A stretch of DNA of 64,000 nt from NCBI GenBank assembly GCA_000149265.1, contig CH003232.1, forward strand, positions 1,022,176 through 1,086,175, read 5' to 3'. This DNA comes from Ciona savignyi (Eukaryota; Chordata; Ascidiacea; Phlebobranchia; Cionidae). Shown here piece by piece: positions 22,250 through 32,550 of this stretch. A program made the translations under genes and the position numbers. Under the pieces are notes generated by a model that was given only the letters and a program-made list of their open reading frames with translations, did no database searches and was not told the DNA's origin. The first letter of the stretch is position 1. Each line of letters starts with the position of its first letter.

Positions 22250-23900
22250 ATTAGTAGGTATTTAAAAATTTACATTAAATATATTTTAATACAGTGCTAC
22301 CCAATTTGCTGCCACGTTTATTATGCATCATTATACCTTCAAATAAAGAATGCTAAAACCCATATACGAATATCCGATAAGTAATAATTTCGCTTCTATA
22401 ACAGTAAAGGCAATTAGGGAGTTGTTGTTTAAGTACGAATCGGGTGAAGCATTTGGTCTTTGTGCTGAACTGATATGAGATATAATATGTGTAAACTTAC
22501 AATAGGCTCTGACCTTCCTTTGGTTTTAAACAAAGGAATATTCATTAGAAAACAATAGAGATTGGATTGTGTTAAAACACGTCTTTGAAAAGATTGTAGC
22601 ATATATAAACATTATAATTAGATTAGCGAAATCTAATGGTTATAATTTAAAAAAATATATTATTGCAATGCTACTTAGTTTAAGGTCGCATTTTTATTCT
22701 CTCCATACCTGCAAATAAAGTATGCAAAAGCGGGAAATGAATAACCTTTGTTTAAAATAAAGAAATTTTCCAAAGAAAACAATTAAGATTGTGGTAAACA
22801 TGTCTTTGTAAAGCGTGTACCATATATATACATCAAAATTCTTATGAGCCGTTTTTTAATTTAACAAAACATATTTCCATGCAACAAGTCGTTAAATAAA
22901 CAAAGGAAGTATCATTACAATTGCGACTACAGTAAAAAAAAAGTGGTTTTACACAGTGTACCATATGTAAATCTCATAATTAGTAACTGGATACCGAATT
23001 CCTTTAAGCTGTTTTCTTATTTGACAATTTTATTTCCTTACAGTGTTACCAAATTTGCTGCCTCGTCAATAGGCATCATTATAGGCTACATTCCAATAAA
23101 GTATGCTAAAACCCATATACGCATAACCCATAAGTAATCTGTTCACTTCCATAATAAGAAGGCAATTAGGGCGTTGTTGTTTAAGTACCATCCAGGTGCA
23201 GCATTTGGTCTTTGTGCTGCTTTGATAGGAGATATTGTTTGTGTAAACTTACAATAGGCTCTGACTTTCCTTGGTGGTAAACAAAGGAATATTTATAAGT
23301 AAACAATTGTGAGTATTGTTCAACATACGTCATTGTAATGATTATACTATACATAAACATCATAATTAGTAATTCGAAACCGAATACTAGTGTCGTTTAA
23401 AGCAGCCTAACAGTAATTCGATCAATTTATGACGTTTATTTTAGCAAAGTTAGAACAGGATGAAAGGTGGAAATTTACATTTTGTACCTGCACAGATAAT
23501 CATATAATAAACATTTTTATTACTGTATACCTCCTCATACATTTTTTGTCTGCAAAACCCTTTTAAATTGTTAAAGAGACTAGACACTAGAGAATGTCAA
23601 CCACGTGTGAACAATCACTATTTGTGAAACACATTTTGTTCGATATATGCAAGCAGGGTCGCTAACACAACTAGTGCATTTTGTACACAGAGTATGCAGT
23701 TTATTTCTGCAAGCATAAACGCATGGATGCCTGAGGTAACAAAATTAAAGCTTGTAAAACACGTGATGTGTTCTTCCTTTAAAGCTCATTCTCTTTATTA
23801 CCACGAGCAGTGTTATACACATTGCCTTTACTATTATAGAATCGACCAGATTACTTATCGGATATTCGTATATGGGTTTTAGCATACTTTTTTGCAGGTA
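22250..23900. other. Spacer, left half: dispersed repeats, no gene
   Basis: Bases 22110-22340 are the reverse complement of about 25975-26200, the inner arms of the inverted duplication. 22360-23010 and 23100-23350 are copies of the repeat at 12930-13590. 23845-23885 is an inverted copy of 22350-22390. No coding sequence is supported. Confidence 0.6.
23590..23735. repeat. Direct repeat flanking the pogo-type MITE region (left)
   Basis: Shares gagaatgtcaaccacgt, actatttgtgaaacaca and tttctgcaagcataaacgca with 24433-24575. The two lie either side of the MITE at 23901-24425. Confidence 0.65.
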
Positions 23901-24425
23901 CAGTGGAACCCCGCTTACCTGACCACCTATGGGACCGTCATCAAGCGGTCGCGTTAGCGGGGTGGTCGTGTTAGCGAATTTTGTTTTAAAGCAAGTTGTC
24001 GTCATATGCAGCCAAAACGTTTGCCTTTTTACTATTTTTTTACAAAATGCCATTATTTTTTGCAAAAAGATTTTAAACAACTGTTAGTTCTAAAATTTAT
24101 CTTATAAAATTCAGTTCTGTTTGCCACAATTTTCTTTGTGTGTGCGTACGCGCTCATGTAATTTTCTTGATTTGATCACAAAAGACATTTAAACTTATTA
24201 TTTTGGTGACAAAAGCACATTATTGGCCACGTGTGGTCGGTTTAGCGGAGTTAAATTTGAAGTTTTGAACCAAAAAAGGCGGTCCTGGTCTGGAAACCGG
24301 GGTGGTCGCGTTATTGAAACAGAATGCAATGCATTACCATAGCAAATTATTTGGGACCGCACTGAAGTGGTCCTGATAATGAGGTGGTCGTGTTATCGAG
24401 GTGGTCGTCAAGCGGGGTTCCACTG
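23901..24425. mobile_element. pogo/Tigger-type MITE with TA target duplication
   Basis: The terminal inverted repeats begin CAGTGGAACCCCGCTTA and end in the matching GCGGGGTTCCACTG. TA occurs on both sides (23899-23900 and 24426-24427). Internal ggtggtcgtgttagcg repeats extend the ends. These termini are typical of pogo/Tigger relatives of the Tc1/mariner superfamily. At 525 bp and with no transposase it is non-autonomous. Confidence 0.85.
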
Positions 24426-24432
24426 TATAACT

Positions 24433-24575
24433 AGAGAGTGTCAACCACGTATTTAACCACCACTATTTGTAAAACACATGTCGTATGCCATATATTCATG
24501 CTACAGTGTCCCTAACCACAATTTGTATTTTATACACTGAGTATGTACTTTGTTTCTGCAAGCATAAACGCATGG
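24433..24575. repeat. Direct repeat flanking the pogo-type MITE region (right)
   Basis: Partner of 23590-23735, sharing gtcaaccacgt and tttctgcaagcataaacgca. Confidence 0.65.
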
Positions 24576-24799
24576 GTCCCACATTTATCAGACCAAACTT
24601 CTTTTCCATGTGTAGTTGAGAAAAGAATAAACGTCTTAAATATACGAACATTTAACCACAACTGTTTTAAATTAAAGCTTCTTTTCAAGCGTGGTGGTAA
24701 AATAGAGAGAAAATTTTCAAAATACCCCGATTTCATGGTTTTTGGGAATTCCCCTGGGTTTAGTAGATAATTTTCTGTTTTACATATGTGGGCTATGTG

Positions 24800-25940
24800 A
24801 TGTAACAATTCTTAAAGTTTTATTCCGATTTGTCGACTCCTTGTTGGATATGTCAGTGCGATATGGCATGTCTGTCACAGTCATAATTCAAGATCGTATT
24901 TTCGTTTTTAAGGGAATTACCCTAAGTAAATGTTTTCTTTCTTTCAATAAATTGACTTAGAGTATTTAATGGTCTAACATTTCACTAAATCTGATCAAAA
25001 TTAGAGCAGCCGTTCAAGCGCTAGGCCCCAAAAAGATCATTTATTGGAAAAACGTTTTGGATTTTAACGTGTTAAATCATTGACTAATGCACTTACATTC
25101 CACCAAATCTGAATAAAATTGGAGAATCTGTTTAAGCGCTATCCCGTAAATAGCTATTTTCTAAGAAAAAAAATACCGTTTTGATTTTTAAGGTCTCAGG
25201 GGAATTTCCCTAAATTTATCACCCACAATTTTGATTTCTGCACATCTAGACCATGTTGTCTAACAAATGTAAAATTTTATTTGCGATTCCATTACTCCTT
25301 TTGGTAAATGTCGAGGTGAAATGGCATGCTTGTCACAATCCTGATTTGAGAACAAAAACCTATTTTTGGGGGTATTTTACTTATTATTTTCTTTAGGTGT
25401 TAAATAAGTGACTAATTACTTAAATTTCATCAAATCTGATTAAAATTGGAGCAGCCGTTCAAGCGGTATGCCCAAAAAAGCTAAAATTTTTGAAAAAAAT
25501 ACCGTTTTGGTTTTTTACCCCAAAGGGGAATTCCCCTAGGTATATTACCCAAAATTTTGGTTTCTGCTCATCTGGACCATGTGGTCTAACAAATGACCAA
25601 GTTTCATTGCGATTCCATTATCCTTTGTGGTAGATGTCGGAGCCACAATCCATGCCTGTCACAATCTTGATTTAGAAACATATCTTCATATTTAGAGTAT
25701 TTCCCTAGGTTAATATTTTGTTTCTTCTAATTGGTAACGCAGTGGCTAACACGCTACTATTTTACCAAATCTGATCAAAATTGGAGCAGCCGTTCATGCG
25801 CTATGCCCAAAAAAGCTAAAATTTTTGAAAAAAATACCGTTTTGGTTTTTCACCTCCCAAAGGGAATCCCCCTAATTATATTACCCAACATTTTGGTTTC
25901 TGCTCATCTAGACCATGTGATCTAGCAAATGACAAAGTTT
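24800..25940. repeat. Tandem repeat of about 335 bp
   Basis: The phrase tctgatcaaaattggagcag and variants recur near 24990, 25105, 25435 and 25770. Each is followed by gccgttcaagcgctatgccc, aaaataccgttttggttttt and an aaggggaattcccct palindrome. The frame is interrupted in all readings and no protein is supported. Confidence 0.75.
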
Positions 25941-26236
25941 CATTGTGATTCCCTTATTTTTTAAAAAATTTTTTTTTCAAATGGGACCCATAATGATGCA
26001 TAATAAACGTGGTATCAAATTTGGTAGCATTGTATAAAAATATATTTAATATAAATGTTTAAATACCTGCTAATAAGTAATATATTCATTACTGGGTAGA
26101 ATATTTTTTTATACGTAGAACAAATAGTTTAAAACTAGAACGTTTTATTTGTACCGGCTCTAGCTTCGAACCCAGGAGCAATGGACCCATATTAAGATTG
26201 GTTTTAAATGCTGTACGGATATTTGTCGACAGTTAA

Positions 26237-27597
26237 GGCTGGTTTACACGATGCGTAGTGATACGAGCCGAAGTGAAACGAAATAACTCTCTTTGTTTGT
26301 TTTATTTTACCGTTTACACGCTCGTTTTATTTCGTCTCGCTTCGTTTGGTTCGCCCGGGAACGCACCTGAGCGTATCGCTCGCAAGCTTGCAAGCATTTT
26401 ATGAACTAAGTTGAGCAGCTATCAGACTTGATCTTGGCCTAGACTTGATTCTCCGATTATTATAAAGTTTGTAATATTTTAACGTACGTTCATAGGTAGG
26501 GTAATATGATGAAAGGTGCCTTTTACGATTTATTAACTCTCCCGTCCCAATCGTAGCTTTTTAATGAGGCGATGAAACTCGCCTGGTGATAAGATAGATG
26601 CAGGTGGTTATTTTTAATAACACAAGTTCGGACAAGTAGTGTTAGAGCAAAGGCCTACGCCTACCCAGCTCGTTTCTTTTTTTGTAAAATTGGATGAACC
26701 TGTGGCACCTCTAATAATATATATTTGTTTTAATTTATGTCTAAAATATTTTATTCTTTAAACGTCGTTGTTTTGCGTTTGATTTTTTCTCACGTGTTTT
26801 ATTACTCTTAACGTAATTATCATCGTGTACGGCCTTTTGTATTCCCTCTGGTTTAATCATTAACATAGTTTTCCCACCTAATTCCCCACAGTTAGTAAAA
26901 CGTGCAGATGTGAACGTCTCGCACGTGAACTTCTCGCACCTCGTAAATGCTCTATATATATTCTGGAAATTTGAATAAAAAAAAGATAACCTACTATAAC
27001 CTACAATAACGTACTTCAGACATGATAACTTGCGTTAAGCTGTATAACGTACTAAGTAACTCGCTTCGCGAATAAACCGTATATTGAAAGGGACGCAGAA
27101 TACAATTAAAGTGAATCAAGAGTTATAGACGTCGAGTTTGAGATCTAGACATTAAAAATCGCGGCTACCATAATATTTGGTAGGCGTTCTGTGGAAAGTA
27201 GATTTTCCGCTGCGCAGCTCGCCAGAGACCGTAAGGCAGCCGGCTAAATCAAGCTCAGCCAAATGCAAGCAATCAGCCTGTAAAAAAGCGCGAGCTCACA
27301 AACCCAAACAGTACGATTTATTCTTTTTGCTGCCGTAACAGCAAAAGTGCTGCTGCGTGATGTTGTATAATCTTTAGATTTGTACTGGGCGATCGTATGC
27401 TTGTTATCGCCATTTTCCATTTAGTAAAAATTGCTTCAAATAAAATTGTTGTGAAAGAAACAAATACCAAACGAAATAGTTAAAGGTTGTTGTCATGGCA
27501 ATACGCATCGCTGCGCTTACGTGTAAACAGTACAGAATAATTCGCTTCACCGCGTTTGTCTTAGTCTCGTTTTGCCACGCATCGTGTAAACCAGCCT
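26237..27597. mobile_element. Non-autonomous DNA element with 20-bp inverted ends, TTA/TTAA target
   Basis: The left end GGCTGGTTTACACGATGCGT is matched by the inverted right end ACGCATCGTGTAAACCAGCC. TTAA lies at 26233-26236 and 27598-27601, so the target duplication is TTA or TTAA, as in PIF/Harbinger (TWA) or piggyBac (TTAA) elements. The interior is about 1.36 kb without a supported transposase frame. It sits just upstream of gene-1 copy C, and the matching position in copy B lacks it. Confidence 0.75.
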
Positions 27598-28007
27598 TTA
27601 AACTTTCAGTCGCACAACAGAACCTGTTTAAATATATTTATATCTAAACACTAAAATTGAAACATGAATATAAATGTCAGCAGAAACACATTGAACACAA
27701 CAAGTCAAAATCTAGTGGAAACGAAATATTTCTGCAAGAAGGAAAAACCTCAGGTAATAGAATAAACCTTGGTATAAACATATTTTATATTATTATTGTC
27801 TTTAAATTTTTATAGGGAATATTATTGGATTTGTAAGACACATCGTGTTTTAAAAACCACTTCGGTTACTTTTGGGCGTTCCACTAAATATTCTACTTTA
27901 ATGAAAACGGAACACATGAACATAAGTGTCACTTAGCGATTTAACATACGACCAAAAAAGTCTTTGTTTCTCTCACAACCTGATATCTAAAGTCGGGTCA
28001 AATGATA

Positions 28008-28170
28008 GGATATTCAGATCACCTCGCACCCACCGCCTGGTTACCGGAGCTATTGCAGTGTTTAGTGTATGATTCGGACGTTTTTTTTTAATTTGGGTAA
28101 ATATTTTTTACTGGATTCAGGCAATGTCCCCTAAGTGCCTTCCCCTGCCTTGCCCCAAAACAAATCCTAG
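28008..28170 (-). mobile_element. SINE fragment in intron 1 of gene-1 copy C
   Basis: The counterpart of the insertion at 21548-21745, with cctcgcacccaccgcctggt and caggcaatgtcccctaagtg. Confidence 0.7.
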
Positions 28171-28671
28171 AAGAAAATCCTTTCGATTCTACAACCCTCT
28201 GCACTACAATGTTACTGATTTATCAACATAAATTTATAAATGATATACACTACCTATTAAATAATGAGGTGATTTAGTTGGTTATCAAATAGGAAATCAA
28301 CATCGTAATGGAAATGGAAGCTCACGGAACTAAACATAAGTACGTCGAACACCGCTACGTGTTAGTTATTGATGTGAGTGGAAGCATGGAAAATGTCGCT
28401 GACGGGCAAACCTGCAGTCTGCTGGAGAGAATGAAAGTACGATCATTAACAAAAAATACTACTTTACGTAATCATGTTTGCTTTCAGACATTTGCAGAGT
28501 TGTTTATTGAGAAAACAGCTGAGTCCGCCTGGTTGGCAATTGTCACATTCAACGAAAGAGCTGATATCCAACTAAACCTCACTCAAATGTCCCCAGAAGG
28601 AAAGGTTCGTTCACATTGCATGTCGTTGTGAATCTCCAAATATTTCCTTTGTATAAAACATTCAGGAGGCT

Positions 28672-28987
28672 GAAAGTGGCATGTGTTTTACCGCCGCTAT
28701 TTGCAAAATAAATTTTGTATGTGTATGCAAGCACCATTGGTATAATGTTTAAACCAAGTATATGTTTTGATTGCGCAGACAGAAACTAAAAGCACCTGAT
28801 ATAACAAACCGAACTAGTTATCCAGGTTTGCAAGATAGGCCATGGCCGTACTTAACCCAAGTACGAGCATGACCTTTTCTTGCTGGTATTGCGTTGCGAT
28901 AACTAACAAAAAGTACGTCAGTGAAATTAAAAAATATAATCAAATAATTAATACACACCTAAAATTTTTGGCCAAATTATATATAAA

Positions 28988-29037
<50 letters not shown>
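28672..29037 (+). mobile_element. Insertion with poly-A tail inside exon 4 of gene-1 copy C
   Basis: Comparison with copy B shows uninterrupted GAGGCTGCGAGAGG; in copy C about 366 bp separates GAGGCT from GCGAGAGG. The insert ends in about 50 A residues with a single G (about 28985-29037), as expected of a target-primed retroposon or a reverse-transcribed RNA on the plus strand. No clear target duplication beyond one base is seen. It does not resemble the main SINE, and no protein is recognised in it. Confidence 0.8.
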
Positions 29038-29038
<1 letters not shown>

Positions 29039-29824
29039 CGAGAGGTGCTGTTGGTAAGTTTACAGCTGGCGGAAGGACCAATATTAGCGATGGGTTATTT
29101 ACAGCATTGACGACCATTCTGTAAGTAACTAAAAAAATCCGTATTACTAATTTTACTTTAAAGTTCAATGCGCTAGGGTGAATTGTTCAGTTGGTTTTGC
29201 CGCCTACCGAATAGGAGCGAAATCCAAACATGCACTTGTTAGCCTTGCCTGATCTCTGATGCTTAAAGTGTTAAACTAAAAACGCAGTAAAGTTTTGATT
29301 ATATTCAGCCGACTTTAAAATAATCTATAACCGGGCAATCTTTATAAAGTAATCTAGCTATTGCATGTGTTATAACGTAATCTGTCTTATTTTCAACCCA
29401 TAAATGTGTGTTCATCCTATATACTGTGCGTGTAAACCCTTAAACATACCTTACCACATAAAATAGAGGCCGAAGGGGCTGCACGAGATTCATCCTTCTT
29501 TTCACGGATGGCGCGGCAAATCACGGGATTTGCGACGCTAACCAGCTGATCAGTGAATACAAACGTCGGTGTCGAGATGGTAGGGATTCCTGTGTCCCTG
29601 TCTCTGCTATCACTGTGGAAGGTTACCAACCGGAGTTTCTATATCAGGTAAGGGGCTAATGTGGTTTCATTAATTTTTAAACTTTGTTGTGCAATATTAA
29701 TGTCATTAGTTTAATCGTTACATCATGTATACTTTTTCACAAACCATTTTGCATTGATATATTAACAGTCAATGGCTGCTCTACAAAAGGTTTAATGTAT
29801 CGAACTTTGAATAATCTTGCTTTT

Positions 29825-32550
29825 ATGTTGAATTTAATTGCTGTAAGTCTTGTTACCGCGGTATTTCTTGTGATCTACACACATGATTTTAATATTGTAA
29901 ATACAGGTAATAGGTTACTACTATAGATTTTTTACCTCAAACTTTGATTTTACATATCTAGGTCATGATTTACAAGTTTTAATCCGATAACTCCTACTGG
30001 CTGGGTGATTTAAGGCGTCACGACATTTAATAATACAAAAACAGCAAACTTCTAAAAAGAACGGCCAAAGCAAAATATCTAGGCCTAATCATACCAAATT
30101 TGCAGTAAAGTCACGCCATTAAACTGACTCACTCTATATAATCCATAGATATCAACCAAGCTAGGAAGTGACGCATTTTACTGGCTTCGATTTGATACAG
30201 ATTTTGAAGCAGACATGCTAACCCCCCAAATCCTACGGTAATATATATTTGCTAATATAATAATATCATACGATTGCTGCACACGTAAAAATAACGAATG
30301 TTAAATCTCATTTCGTATGACGTCAACAGAGAAATGACGTACATAACTGACGTCACCGTTGTAGCGACGTCAAGTGGAGGGTCAACTTTGCAGCATGAAA
30401 TTGGGGGAATTAAGGTTGAGATTTACTTTACTCCGACAGCTAAATATTAGTTTTAACCCACGCTTTAAACAAACACAAGTTAATATAGACTATAGATCAA
30501 TATGTGGTTTACTTGTGTAATGTTCCCGTGTCCAAGTGCGAGACTTCTAAGTTCTTCCATTCATTCCCAAATACAATGAAGAAAAACCTCATGTTCTGCT
30601 TGCGATTGCCGGTCAACTACACTGTAAGTGATTTTGCCCACAGTTGGAATTGTTAGTTGTAAAACATTTTTTTCCTGTGTTAGTAGGATTTACACCACAT
30701 CGAAATACTGAAAGTCGAGGTGACGTTTTTGGATGGAAATTTAAATTGGAGGAATTTCACCGATTCGGTTAAACTTTGTCTTAAACCAATACAAGAGTCA
30801 GCGGTACAACTTCAATCGGGTATTTTGTAAGATTGGACGCGCTTTGAAAAAGCTATTTAATTTAAAATATTTTCAGATTCCATAGAAATGAAACGTTACA
30901 GAGAAAGGGCTGTAGCTTACGCCAATATTCGTAGTGTGATTGACTCATCTTGGGACGCAGTAAAGGAAAGCGTCTGCAAAACATCCGAAGAAACTTGTAA
31001 ACGTGCTCTGAACAGCTTTTTGGTTCATGCAACGGAAAAGTTAGACGGGTATGTTGTGGCGACCATAACTTGAAACTTTATTTCTCTAAGTTAATTCTAG
31101 TTTAAGTTAAGTTACCACACGAGTAATGTTGTCTATTTTTTGGCACATTTGTTAACCTTTGTGGTGTTGCGTGTTCAATGCGAATATAAGTTTTCGAACT
31201 CATAGGAAAGATAACACTGTAACGGAGCAATATGATCGGGTACGAAAGGAAATGAACGGTACACTCGAAACAGCCAGGCTAGCGCTTGGCCCGCAAGATC
31301 ACCAGTTTTCTAATCTAACAGGGAGACTGGATACGTTTACCAAGCATTTAAATTATGCCAATGATCACATTCAGCAGTGAGTAAAATTTGTATAGAATTA
31401 GAAAAGATATTAATGTTTGACCTTGTGAGTAAAAGAACCAAGGGGTTAACACACGGGCAATTGCCAGATCACCTTGTGCCCACCGTAGGTTTACCGAAAC
31501 CATTGCAATATGTTGTGTGCGTTTTAGACATTCCTTCAATTTAGTTAACCCATTTTTTCCGCTGGGGAAAATTCTGTTAAGTGCTTTGCCCAATGACACA
31601 ACCGACTCGCTAGCGACCAGTTTTGTATCTACAACCCTTAGGCTTGAAGGTGACGCAATAACCCACCAGACTAATCTGTCGGATTAACATTAAATTTGAA
31701 AAAATTTAACGTTGTTTCAGAACCAGCAATCCAGGAGATTTTTTAGGCAATGTATGGGGGAAATTGGCGGCAATGCGGTCTTCATTGGAGAAAGAAATGC
31801 CGACTAACACCGGGGTGTTCGATACCTCCATGAATCAGCCATTCATGCAATTTTCTGTGAAAGAAGTATTGAAACAACTAAGAGATGTACGTTACCAGGC
31901 TTAATAGGAACACAAGAGTATATAAACACGCATCCTCTGTTGACAGAAAACTGTGTTTTAGTGGGAAAACAAACCTGTAATAAATTATCATTTGTAATCA
32001 ATAGACTGCAGTAGATAAAGAAGTAAAACATCTGCAAAGATGACTTTAACATTATTTAAATTTACTGGTTTATTCCGTTGGACAATAACTAAAGCATATA
32101 ATTTCGTAGCCTGACGCTGCATTAGATTTGGTAACTGACTGCTTCATTTAAGATAATCTGACAATTTCTGACTACATATTATTTTGTAATAATATTTTAC
32201 TTTATGTGACCAACGTTCTACTTTAGGGTCCAACAAGTGACCAAGATGAAGATGAAGTTATGACTGAACAGGAAGAAGTTGTAGAACCCGAGACTGTTAT
32301 CAGTCTGATCGCTAGAACGATTGGTCCGATAGCAAAACGCATTCGTGCTTTCTTATCGTTATTAGTGGTTTCAGTTGCCAGAAGTCTTGGTCTGAATCTT
32401 GTTCAAGCAACTGTAGATGCCATATCCATGATTGGGGTTGGTATGGTAGGGGCGATACTGGCCAATTCCATTGGTTGGCTTTTAGTTGTTCTTGGCGTGT
32501 TCGTAAGCATATTTGTTCTTGGCGTGTTCGTAGGCAGAACGAGATCATAA
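29825..32550 (+). CDS. Gene-2 copy C: complete 425-residue membrane protein of unknown family
   Basis: Nine exons in phase: 29825-29906, 30165-30237, 30330-30414, 30552-30623, 30687-30819, 30877-31048, 31206-31376, 31721-31886 and 32227-32550 (1278 nt with stop). Residues about 3-18 are a hydrophobic anchor (LNLIAVSLVTAVFLVIY). The next segment includes FYWLRFDTDFEADML and EVTFLDGNLNWRNF. Residues about 150-320 are charged, with heptad-like helices. An acidic linker (SDQDEDEVMTEQEE) precedes two hydrophobic stretches to the end. Against copy A, exon 9 has lost six codons of the DNDRRE segment and gained six by a tandem repeat of LGVFV in the tail, keeping the same length. No known family is recognised. 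Its constant place behind the vWA gene suggests related function, by inference only. Confidence 0.85.
31395..31690 (-). mobile_element. SINE in intron 7 of gene-2 copy C
   Basis: The same site and same antisense orientation to the gene as in copies 1 and A, with aaggggttaacacacgggca and ctcgctagcgaccagttttg. Confidence 0.8.

Larger units (their letters stand above)
27664..29795 (+). pseudogene. Gene-1 copy C: vWA gene interrupted by an insertion in exon 4
   Basis: Exons correspond one to one with the intact copy B: 27664-27753, 28293-28436, 28488-28604, exon 4 split as 28666-28672 and 29038-29120, then 29467-29647 and 29769-29795 (TAA). MIDAS residues DVSGS and FTDG are kept. The insert of about 366 bp in exon 4 ends in a long A-run and brings in an in-frame stop about 22 codons into the insert, so a normal 215-residue product cannot be made unless the insert is spliced out. 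Exon 5 carries a +1 and a -1 change that restore the frame, altering about six residues. Gene 2 starts 29 bp after the stop. A TATA-like aaatatatttatat lies about 30 bp before the ATG. Confidence 0.8.

Noticed and set aside
23745..24080. 111-codon minus-strand frame across the pogo-type MITE end
   Set aside because: It crosses a MITE boundary and a dispersed repeat; composition is non-coding.
29684..29926. Single 80-codon protein across the gene-1 terminal exon and gene-2 start
   Set aside because: The frame upstream of ATG 29825 is intronic or the wrong frame for gene 1; copy A has an in-frame stop there.
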